From: CAZPHI01 sp964586425
GTDB lineage: Bacteria; Bacillota; Clostridia; Lachnospirales; Lachnospiraceae
Length of the DNA: 5,126 nucleotides
Direction of reading: 5' to 3'
Assembly: GCA_964586425.1 (NCBI GenBank)
Contig: CAZPHI010000088.1
Location: 1 to 5,126 of the forward strand
Under the pieces are notes generated by a model. That model searched no databases, was not told the DNA's origin, and saw nothing but the letters and a program-made list of their open reading frames with translations. A program made the position numbers and the translations under genes. Numbering within the stretch: the first letter of the stretch is position 1; every line of letters begins with the position of its first letter. This document shows positions 1 to 5,126 of the stretch, one piece after another.

Positions 1-25
1 GTAAAAAGCAGGAAAAATTTAAAAG

Positions 26-45
26 CTTCGTGAACTCTTCGTGAA
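26..45. repeat. Two 9-bp direct repeats at 11-bp period, possible activator site
   Basis: CTTCGTGAA occurs at 26-34 and again at 37-45, so the two copies sit one helical turn (11 bp) apart on the same face of the DNA. Tandem direct repeats with this period are typical of OmpR/PhoB-type response regulator sites, which usually lie just upstream of a -10 element. A weak -10-like TGATAT follows at 53-58 and would start a transcript near 65, in time to include the whole riboswitch downstream. The repeat is seen directly; its regulatory role is inference. The two copies could also pair with each other in RNA, with two G-U pairs, so a role in the transcript or as a remnant of an upstream gene is possible. 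Confidence 0.45.
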
Positions 46-85
46 AGAACCCTGATATGCAAGAACCTATTGATAAAAATTAGTA

Positions 86-203
86 ATTGTGATAGTATAA
101 TTATGGGTAAACTTATAGAAATGTAAGGGCACAAAACTAGAAGTCTAAAGTGTTATACTACATATGGTAATGTTAGTATATGCTAGATAGCTCGGTTGCA
201 ATC
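86..203 (+). ncRNA. c-di-GMP-I (GEMM-I) class riboswitch aptamer, divergent core
   Basis: The segment matches the GEMM-I architecture without gaps from GGG at 105-107 to the end of the P2/P3 linker. P2 is a six-pair stem (112-117 with 122-127, one G-U) capped by a GAAA tetraloop at 118-121. At its base, G107-C132 and T108-A131 replace the usual G-C and C-G pairs, which is a covariation. CAAA follows at 132-135. P3 pairs 137-139 with 188-190, 144-147 with 184-187, and 154-160 with 174-180 (seven pairs). TCTAAAG (144-150) faces TATGC (179-183), resembling the tetraloop receptor. The 3' core GGTTGC is at 194-199. The ligand-contacting G20 and C92 positions appear kept (G106, C199). The linker before GGG, A18 and G50 differ from consensus, and P1 is weak. 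Ligand identity is inferred from the class. It lies upstream of a surface protein gene, a common target of this class in Clostridia. Confidence 0.75.
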
Positions 204-235
204 AGAACGAAAGTATTCGTTTTGGTTGCTTTTTT
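198..235 (+). terminator. Intrinsic terminator, riboswitch expression platform
   Basis: Bases 198-211 pair with 216-229 over 14 positions (12 Watson-Crick and two G-U) around a four-base AGTA loop, followed by six T at 230-235. The 5' arm begins at G198-C199, which are also the last bases of the aptamer core GGTTGC. Ligand-bound aptamer and full-length terminator therefore compete for at least these two bases, and for up to five if P1 uses 198-202. This geometry would favour read-through on ligand binding (an ON switch). However, 9 to 12 stem pairs would remain, so the polarity is not certain. The terminator ends 64 bases before the ATG at 300. Confidence 0.85.
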
Positions 236-284
236 GTTGCTTGCATTAAAAAAAGGTAATGTATAAATTTAAGTTGTCATAAAC

Positions 285-290
285 AGGAGG
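285..290 (+). promoter_or_regulatory. Strong Shine-Dalgarno site for the surface protein gene
   Basis: A perfect AGGAGG lies nine bases before the ATG at 300 and fixes the start codon of the surface protein. The contrast matters: the second half of the same reading frame, starting at 2001, has no such site. Confidence 0.9.
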
Positions 291-299
291 TATAAGAAA

Positions 300-1988
300 A
301 TGAAAAAAAGAGTTGTTTCGTTGTTGTTAGTAGTAACCATAGTGATGACGAGTATAATGGGAAATGTTCAGCGTACATATGCGGAAGATAAGTGTTTTGA
401 TTATACATTGTTGTCATTATCAAATGAGGAGCCGTTAGTTATTAATGCTAAAGGTGGAAATCTTTCAGGAAATATTGCAAGTAATTGTGGTATTGAAGTA
501 GGAAGCATAAACAAAAATTGTAAAATGTATGATAATATCGCAGCAGATTTACCAATACTGTTTGATGCTATATATGAAGAATATTTTGATTCTTTAGTGA
601 ACGAAAATCTTAATTTAGAGATTAAAAACACTTCAAATCTGAATATTAGCGAAGGTTTAAGGGCAGTTACTGATATAAATGTTCATAGTAATTGTATCAA
701 TGGAAATAATGCTATTATTGTTTCAGAAGCAGGAAGTATTACTATAGAAGCAGACAATATGTTATTATCGGGGTTTATATATGCACCATATGGGAAAGTT
801 ACATTGATAGGAAATAATGTCAATCTTAATGGTATTTGTATTATAGCTGATACCATAAATATAAATGCTGGAAATGCAAATATTAGTGCTAATCAAACTG
901 TCATGAAATGGATAGGTGAAAATGCAGTATATGATGAAACTGAAAAATTTGTCTATGCAATAGGTGAGTGCGTTGATAATACTATAAGTATTCGCTGGGA
1001 TACTAATTGCATAGGGAGCGCAAAGATTTATGAATCAGACGATAATATTAATTATACACATATAGCCACGGTAGATAATAATAGTTATACATATACTATT
1101 AATGAGGCATTTGAAGTTAAATATATAATTGTGACTGTTAAAGGATTGAGTTCTATTCCGTTTGTAATAACTAAGACGGAAAAAGGATATGAAACTAGTT
1201 TGCTAGATAGTGATAATGATGGTTTAGCAGACTTGTTTGAGGAAATATATGAAACTGACAAGTATAGTGTAGATACAGATAATGATAAACTGAGTGATTA
1301 TGACGAAATTGTATTTACACATACAAATCCAATTATATATGATTCAGTGAATCAAGGTAAAGCTGATGGTGATATAGATTTGGACGGTGATGGTCTAGAT
1401 AATAAATCAGAAATTGTTGTTGCCACAAATCCACTAGAGTATGATACAGACGGAGATAAATTGGGTGATTATGACGAACTCTATAAGTATAATACAAATC
1501 CTGTAAATGCGGATACAGATTTAGATGGTCTTTACGATGGCAGTGAACTGAGATTTTTGACGGACCCGTTGAATCAGGATAGCAATAATAATGGAATAAA
1601 AGATGGGGATGAAACATATGAACAAGATTTGATGGATGAATGCTATGAAGATAGTATTATGGTAGAAAATATAGCCATTCCTTCAATTACAGTAGTACAA
1701 AAAGGAGATGCGAGTGAAAATACAATATGTTCAGAGTATGTAGGACACTTAAAGGGGGATGGACATGAATTTGTAGGAAAATGCATTGAAGTAACTGGAA
1801 GTGCAGCTTTGTCTGGCAAGATAAGTTTTAAACTCGATAATACTTATGTCCTTCCAGAATATAAGTTTGGTGATTATAATACAAATGGTCTTTTGATTTG
1901 TGTTAATAAAGATGAAACAACAATTCCACTAGAAACGACATACGATGTTACAACTAGAACGTTATCGGCTGATTTTGTTGATGATTGA
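300..1988 (+). CDS. Secreted TSP3-repeat surface protein, N-terminal half of an interrupted vWA protein
   Basis: This 562-residue product is an exported, probably calcium-stabilised surface protein. Residues 1-28 form a signal peptide (KKR, then a hydrophobic core, cleavage likely after TYA). Residues 45-200 are beta-rich and repetitive (for example SGFIYAPYGKVTL near 157-169), resembling right-handed beta-helix or DUF7305-like segments. Residues about 221-292 look like a fibronectin-III-type fold. Six Asp-rich TSP3/EF-hand-like loops follow at about 303, 325, 360, 382, 405 and 427. Residues 450-562 are a beta domain that in relatives runs through an HFSxY-type motif into a vWA domain. Here TGA at 1986-1988 stops it there, and the same frame continues at 1989. 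No LPXTG anchor is visible. The start is set by AGGAGG at 285-290, and expression is probably governed by the upstream riboswitch. It may be a truncated gene product rather than a natural protein end. Confidence 0.85.
   Translation: MKKRVVSLLLVVTIVMTSIMGNVQRTYAEDKCFDYTLLSLSNEEPLVINAKGGNLSGNIASNCGIEVGSINKNCKMYDNIAADLPILFDAIYEEYFDSLVNENLNLEIKNTSNLNISEGLRAVTDINVHSNCINGNNAIIVSEAGSITIEADNMLLSGFIYAPYGKVTLIGNNVNLNGICIIADTININAGNANISANQTVMKWIGENAVYDETEKFVYAIGECVDNTISIRWDTNCIGSAKIYESDDNINYTHIATVDNNSYTYTINEAFEVKYIIVTVKGLSSIPFVITKTEKGYETSLLDSDNDGLADLFEEIYETDKYSVDTDNDKLSDYDEIVFTHTNPIIYDSVNQGKADGDIDLDGDGLDNKSEIVVATNPLEYDTDGDKLGDYDELYKYNTNPVNADTDLDGLYDGSELRFLTDPLNQDSNNNGIKDGDETYEQDLMDECYEDSIMVENIAIPSITVVQKGDASENTICSEYVGHLKGDGHEFVGKCIEVTGSAALSGKISFKLDNTYVLPEYKFGDYNTNGLLICVNKDETTIPLETTYDVTTRTLSADFVDD
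1986..1988 (+). other. In-frame TGA splitting one long reading frame (300-3824)
   Basis: Both halves are in the same frame, so 300-3824 is 1175 codons with a single internal stop at codon 563. Around it the translation reads TLSADFVDD, stop, IYFVMDAVYW. Family members, from memory, read TLSAxVxHFSxYxVxD here; aligned without gaps, the TGA falls on the Ser of HFS and the two residues before it are Asp instead of His-Phe. The stop and shared frame are seen directly; the comparison with relatives is from family knowledge, not an alignment run here. Confidence 0.85.
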
Positions 1989-2000
1989 ATATATTTTGTT

Positions 2001-3824
2001 ATGGATGCAGTATATTGGCTTGATAGTTTAGGAATTGATGCCAGTGATGTTGTTGAAGATTTAGAAAATGAGTATATTAATGCAACTGAAAATATTAATA
2101 CTTTTTCAATGAGAAATTCTGAACAGACAAAAGGCGTTCCATATGCTGACGAAAATAAAGAGGTAAGTATTGCGGGAAAACAGGTGTCAAGTCAAGTAGA
2201 TATTGTTTTTATAGTAGATACTACTGGATCAATGAGTTCATATATAACCAATGTAAAGAATAATATTAATAGTTTTGTTGATACATTAACGTCAGCAAAT
2301 ATTAAACCATATTTTGCGCTTGTAGAATATCGAGATATAACTTGTGATGGAAAAAATAGTACTAATGCTAAAATTAATTCATTAAACAATACATGTTGGT
2401 TTAATACAGCAGAGTCATTTAAAATGCAAATAGCATCATTGAAGGTTAGTGGTGGAGGTGATATACCAGAAACTACTATAGATGGCTTAGAGTTTGCAAG
2501 ACGTCTTAATATGAGAGAGTCATCAGATAAATTCTTCATAGTTGTTACCGATGCTGGATTTAAAGTTGATAACAATTATAATATTAATAGTATGGATGAA
2601 ATGATAAGTTTATTAGTTGAAGGTAAGATTAATACATCTGTAATTACAAATCGTAATTATAAGAATGAATATAGTAATCTGTATACAACCACTGGTGGTA
2701 TATATGCAAATGTTGGTGGAAACTTTAAAGAAGAACTAATTTCTATTGCTAACCAAATAATTGAAACTACCAATGATGGCAGTTGGATTGTTCTTAACGG
2801 ACTTACACCTCAGATTGTGAAACTCAAAGAAAAACCTATGTATGGAAGTATGGTAGACTCGGATTCGGATAGTCTTACTGATGTAGATGAATTAGGAACT
2901 TTAGTGCCAGTAAAAAAATATAATGCTGCGAGATATATGTTCACACTTATGCCGACATTAATGCCAGTAGGGTCAGAAAAATGGGATATGTATGTATATA
3001 ATTATGAATCTAATCCAGTAAAAGTAGATACAGATGGAGATGGTTTGCTAGATGGTAAGTCAATAGAGATAATATTTGAGAATGAAACTATAGATGTAGC
3101 ACCTAAAGATGATAATCCTAAAGTATATTCAGGGCAAAAAGGGCTTTGGAAAGAGCATATAAGATCATTAGAGAGTAAAGATAAATTAGCGACTCAAGAT
3201 GGTGATAAATATTACTCGGATATAAAGGCACCTTGGGAGGATGTTTTTTGGCATTTCGTAAATTCATTATATGCAAGTGCTGAGTCGGTTGCATGCGATT
3301 TTAGATATGATAATAAAAATATCGCTATACATTCATACGGATTTCAATGGCAGATAGTTGGTGGATATAATAATTTTTATGATTGGGCGTTTGATGTTGT
3401 TTGTAGTATGGATAAAAGAAAATTAGATTTTGAGTATAATGGTACAAACTATGCTATATGGGCGTGGAAAGGCACATATTTGAGTCTGGGAGCTGGTTCA
3501 GAAGTAGGATTCTATGAGAATAATAATCCTATAGGTTTATGGGAAGCGAGCGATAGGCTTAAAATGTCATGTAGCTTGTATCATAAGACAAATGATGGGT
3601 ATTCAACTATATATAATTGGTATCCTAAGGATAGACAATGGTGGACAACGGGATTTCAACCAGATGAATATGGTTGGAACCAAGATGAACTTGGTCAGAT
3701 TGCTAGCGTAAAATTTGATGACCCTGATATGTATGATGCTTTTTATAATAAGTATAGAGACAATAAAATAAGAAAGAATATAGTTTTTGATGATGAAGAG
3801 AATAGAGTGTGGTTAGTATGGTGA
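2001..3824 (+). CDS. vWA / DUF4474-like protein, C-terminal half of the interrupted surface protein
   Basis: This 607-residue frame begins with the end of the beta domain (VYWLDSLGID). A von Willebrand A domain follows at about 67-256 with an intact MIDAS: DTTGSMS at 73-79, the Thr in GGGDIPETT near 158-159, and Asp184 in VVTDAG. Such domains bind a divalent metal and ligand proteins outside the cell. Ca-binding loops lie at 286-297 and 343-352 (DTDGDGLLD). The C-terminus from about 430 is DUF4474-like, with FEYNGTNYAIWAWKGTY at 477-493 and GAGSEVGFY at 497-505. No signal peptide, membrane segment or Shine-Dalgarno site precedes ATG 2001, and no strong site was seen for other early starts. 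Alone it would be an untargeted cytoplasmic protein or not be made. It reads best as the downstream piece of the gene that starts at 300. The following lipoprotein gene overlaps its stop. Confidence 0.75.
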   Translation: MDAVYWLDSLGIDASDVVEDLENEYINATENINTFSMRNSEQTKGVPYADENKEVSIAGKQVSSQVDIVFIVDTTGSMSSYITNVKNNINSFVDTLTSANIKPYFALVEYRDITCDGKNSTNAKINSLNNTCWFNTAESFKMQIASLKVSGGGDIPETTIDGLEFARRLNMRESSDKFFIVVTDAGFKVDNNYNINSMDEMISLLVEGKINTSVITNRNYKNEYSNLYTTTGGIYANVGGNFKEELISIANQIIETTNDGSWIVLNGLTPQIVKLKEKPMYGSMVDSDSDSLTDVDELGTLVPVKKYNAARYMFTLMPTLMPVGSEKWDMYVYNYESNPVKVDTDGDGLLDGKSIEIIFENETIDVAPKDDNPKVYSGQKGLWKEHIRSLESKDKLATQDGDKYYSDIKAPWEDVFWHFVNSLYASAESVACDFRYDNKNIAIHSYGFQWQIVGGYNNFYDWAFDVVCSMDKRKLDFEYNGTNYAIWAWKGTYLSLGAGSEVGFYENNNPIGLWEASDRLKMSCSLYHKTNDGYSTIYNWYPKDRQWWTTGFQPDEYGWNQDELGQIASVKFDDPDMYDAFYNKYRDNKIRKNIVFDDEENRVWLVW

Positions 3825-4315
3825 AAAAAGCTATTATAATAATTAGTATTTTAACTGTAATATGTATTTTAGTGTCTTGTACATCGTCGTCTTGTAGAAA
3901 TGAAATTAATGCCAATGGCAAGTCATGGATGGAAAGTTTTATTAATAAAGATGCTGATAAGATATATGAGATGTTCAGTAAAGCTGTGAAAGAAAATCGT
4001 TCAGAGCTTACAAAAGAGGAAATAAAGGAGGCTTTAAAGTTTATTGATGGAAATGTTGTTGAAAGCGAATATGAAGGCATAGGAGCAGAAGCAGTAAATA
4101 AAGAAGACTATAAGATATATTACTACTATTGTACAGTTGAGTTTAATTTATTTACAGACAATAATAAATGTTATCATGTTGATATATCATATGATTACAT
4201 AAATGATGATGAACCTGAAATACTCGGCGTGAATTATATACGTATAAATCGTTATGAGGAAGATGATTCACATTATTATAAAAGAGGAGAAGAAATTACT
4301 ATAGGAACTAATTAG
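3809..4315 (+). CDS. DUF5104-like lipoprotein
   Basis: This is a small lipoprotein of 168 residues from GTG 3809 or 165 from ATG 3818. A basic VKK, a hydrophobic stretch and the lipobox LVSC (Cys24 counted from 3809) predict signal peptidase II processing and anchoring on the outer face of the membrane. The mature part, with SFINKDADKIYEMFS near residues 43-57 followed by a mixed alpha/beta region, resembles DUF5104 lipoproteins of Clostridia, whose function is unknown. GAAGAG at 3795-3800 is eight bases before GTG 3809 and favours that start; ATG 3818 has poorer spacing. Either start overlaps the end of the vWA frame (stop 3822-3824), which suggests translational coupling and one operon. If the interrupted upstream gene is poorly translated, this gene may also be affected. 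Its role beside the vWA protein is not known. Confidence 0.75.
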   Translation: MVSMVKKAIIIISILTVICILVSCTSSSCRNEINANGKSWMESFINKDADKIYEMFSKAVKENRSELTKEEIKEALKFIDGNVVESEYEGIGAEAVNKEDYKIYYYYCTVEFNLFTDNNKCYHVDISYDYINDDEPEILGVNYIRINRYEEDDSHYYKRGEEITIGTN

Positions 4316-4425
4316 TATAATGTGTTGCTGATAATTTCGTTAAAAGAGGTACGGATATTCTCATTGAGACTAACCTCAACGCAATCAGTTTCAGGATTAT
4401 ACATTGCAAAAATAATTTTAGTCAT
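4312..4425 (-). CDS. Small DUF6061-like protein, 37 residues
   Basis: The minus strand carries ATG at 4425 preceded by AAAGGAG (4433-4439) with seven bases of spacing, a very good ribosome binding site. It encodes 37 residues starting MTKIIFAMYNPETDCVEVSL and ending NTLY before TAA. The YNxETxCVEV pattern resembles the N-terminus of DUF6061 proteins, small proteins often found on Firmicutes mobile elements; these are, from memory, about twice as long, so this one may be shortened. Its stop shares four bases with the TAG of the lipoprotein gene on the other strand, an unusually tight tail-to-tail overlap that could mark a truncation or junction. No promoter or terminator of its own is clear. 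The function is unknown. The ORF and its ribosome binding site are seen directly; the family call is tentative. Confidence 0.6.
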   Translation of the reverse strand: MTKIIFAMYNPETDCVEVSLNENIRTSFNEIISNTLY

Positions 4426-4442
4426 AAAGTAGCTCCTTTCGA

Positions 4443-4576
4443 TTAACGCTATATACGGATTGTAAGTGCAGAGAAGTTGAGGGACGCCCTGAGCAGCCTA
4501 CCGTGTAAAACACGTATGCAACATTTGATGTAAGGAATCCCTTGTTTTCGGGCTTTTCAAGCTATCCAAGCGTTAA
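4443..4576. repeat. Gene-free GC-richer patch flanked by an 8-bp inverted repeat
   Basis: TTAACGCT at 4443-4450 is the reverse complement of AGCGTTAA at 4569-4576, bounding about 134 bp with no convincing ORF. Bases 4461-4500 are about 55% G+C, well above their surroundings. Inside are two short hairpins: AGGG/CCCT (4480-4483 with 4487-4490) and CGTGT/ACACG (4502-4506 with 4510-4514). On the minus strand this is the leader of the 37-residue ORF. It may hold the promoter, a structured leader or an attachment region; nothing decides between them, and an 8-bp repeat can occur by chance. Confidence 0.35.
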
Positions 4577-4612
4577 CAAAGAGATAATAAAATACGATTT
4601 TATAAAATCAAT

Positions 4613-4646
4613 AAAACCCAGCAGGTACGCATACTTGCTGGGTTTT
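4613..4646. terminator. Strong intrinsic terminator between convergent units, likely bidirectional
   Basis: Bases 4613-4627 pair with 4632-4646 over 15 positions (one G-U) around a CGCA loop. The plus strand ends in TTTTT CTT, and the minus strand reads TTTT followed by a further T-rich run. It lies about 90 bases past the stop of the recombinase gene on the minus strand, so it should end that transcript. It can also stop plus-strand transcription coming from the lipoprotein gene. Confidence 0.9.
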
Positions 4647-4698
4647 TCTTATATTCACTATTCTATAAAAACCTATGAAAATGTATCAAAATTTATCG

Positions 4699-4730
4699 GT
4701 AACTTGCACGTAACTTGCAGGTAACTTGCA
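4699..4730. repeat. Three tandem 11-bp-period repeats beside the integrase, likely arm-type sites
   Basis: GTAACTTGCA occurs at 4699-4708, 4710-4719 and 4721-4730, each pair separated by one base, so the period is exactly 11 bp. The last copy ends six bases before the recombinase stop codon. Short direct repeats at helical period next to an integrase gene are the usual form of arm-type integrase or excisionase sites near the end of an integrative element. The repeat is directly visible; the binding role is inferred from its position. Confidence 0.7.
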
Positions 4731-4736
4731 CGATTA

Positions 4737-5126
4737 TTAGCTTATAAGTTCTATATTTTGCTTAAGTTCGGCTATGTCTTTATGCGTATATACCTTTTCA
4801 GTTATCCCGTTTCCTGCGTGCCCTACAATTCGCTTAGTAGCCATTGAGTTTGCACCTGCTGTATCCATATTACTTATAAAGGTATGGCGCGTGTCGTGTG
4901 GTAAGTGTTCCATATTGAGCGTAGGCATTATTCTATCCCAGTAAGTATCGCGGTAGTTCGCGTAGGTTATATGCCTGCCGTCTGGATAAGTTATAAGATA
5001 TTCGTTATCTGGGTTGTAGTACTTCTTAATTATCGGCATTATTTTAGAGTGTATAGGTATAAGACGATTGATACCAGCATAGGACTTATTACCACCACGC
5101 ATAAAGCCGCCGTCTATATCAACGTC
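4737..5126 (-). CDS. Tyrosine recombinase/integrase, C-terminal catalytic part (5' end outside window)
   Basis: This is the C-terminal 129 residues of a phage-type integrase of the kind carried by prophages and integrative elements. It catalyses site-specific strand exchange through a 3'-phosphotyrosine intermediate. The frame stays open to base 5126 (DVDIDGGFM precedes the Met at 5102), so the Met is internal and the gene is cut by the window edge. Visible catalytic elements are a Lys in GGNKSYAG, HDTRH (HxxR), GHAGN with its His, and the Tyr nucleophile in EKVYTH (codon 4788-4790). The first active-site Arg and the DNA-binding N-terminal domains would lie upstream, outside the window. Spacing and ending are normal, so the visible part looks intact. 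Base composition is visibly less AT-rich than the surface protein genes, in keeping with acquired DNA. The 11-bp repeats and a terminator follow directly downstream. Confidence 0.92.
   Translation of the reverse strand, partial: DVDIDGGFMRGGNKSYAGINRLIPIHSKIMPIIKKYYNPDNEYLITYPDGRHITYANYRDTYWDRIMPTLNMEHLPHDTRHTFISNMDTAGANSMATKRIVGHAGNGITEKVYTHKDIAELKQNIELIS

Noticed and set aside
70..101. TTGATA (70-75) with TAGTAT (93-98) or TATAAT (96-101) as the main promoter
   Set aside because: Spacing is 17 for TAGTAT but 20 for TATAAT, and either would start transcription at about 105-108, inside the aptamer, which would destroy the riboswitch. A start further upstream is more likely.
1986..2026. TGA as a selenocysteine or tryptophan codon
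   Set aside because: Only a weak six-pair AT stem (1988-1993 with 2011-2016) follows, unlike a SECIS. The site is not a redox motif, and tryptophans in both halves are encoded by TGG.
401..4080. Minus-strand frames within 401-631, 1333-1617, 2192-2575 and 3703-4080
   Set aside because: They lie antisense to well-supported domains, have no recognisable domains, and reflect the codon pattern of the plus-strand genes.
4443..4576. tRNA gene as integration target
   Set aside because: No T-loop GGTTCGAATCC-like motif or cloverleaf could be found on either strand.
4542..4724. Plus-strand 60-residue ORF
   Set aside because: It starts at TTG without a ribosome binding site and runs through the terminator hairpin and the 11-bp repeats, so it is a chance frame.
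4699..4730. CRISPR array
   Set aside because: The repeats are only 10 bases with single-base spacers; this is a binding-site array, not CRISPR.

Overview
The window is AT-rich, with Gram-positive Shine-Dalgarno sites and intrinsic terminators. Its protein families (a TSP3/vWA/DUF4474-like surface protein, a DUF5104-like lipoprotein and a DUF6061-like small protein) point to an anaerobic Clostridia genome, most likely Lachnospiraceae. That assignment is inference from family recognition and base composition.

Bases 1-299 form a long regulated leader. Two 9-bp direct repeats spaced 11 bp apart lie at 26-45. Between about 86 and 203 the sequence folds as a c-di-GMP-I (GEMM-I) riboswitch aptamer, with a GNRA-capped P2, a tetraloop-receptor-like P3 and a C22-G45 type covariation. 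It is followed at once by a strong intrinsic terminator (198-235) whose 5' arm shares bases with the end of the aptamer. A good Shine-Dalgarno site precedes the ATG at 300. The operon therefore appears to be controlled by a cyclic dinucleotide through transcription termination.

Bases 300-3824 are one continuous reading frame for a large exported protein: signal peptide, beta-rich N-terminal region, Fn3-like segment, six Ca-binding TSP3-type repeats, a beta domain, a vWA domain with intact MIDAS, two more Ca-binding repeats and a DUF4474-like C-terminus. The frame is broken by an in-frame TGA at 1986-1988, exactly where this family normally carries an HFSxY-like motif. The second half starts at ATG 2001 in the same frame, with no ribosome binding site and no signal peptide. 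This is most simply a recently broken gene or a sequencing/strain difference. A lipoprotein gene (start 3809 or 3818, end 4315) overlaps the end of the second half and is probably in the same operon.

From 4312 to the right edge the genes are on the minus strand and look like the end of an integrated element. There is a 37-residue DUF6061-like small ORF with a strong Shine-Dalgarno site, a GC-richer patch with hairpins and a flanking inverted repeat, and a bidirectional-looking terminator with a 15-bp stem. Three tandem copies of an 11-bp repeat, likely integrase arm sites, abut the 3' end of a tyrosine recombinase that runs off the window. The left boundary of the element cannot be fixed from this window.
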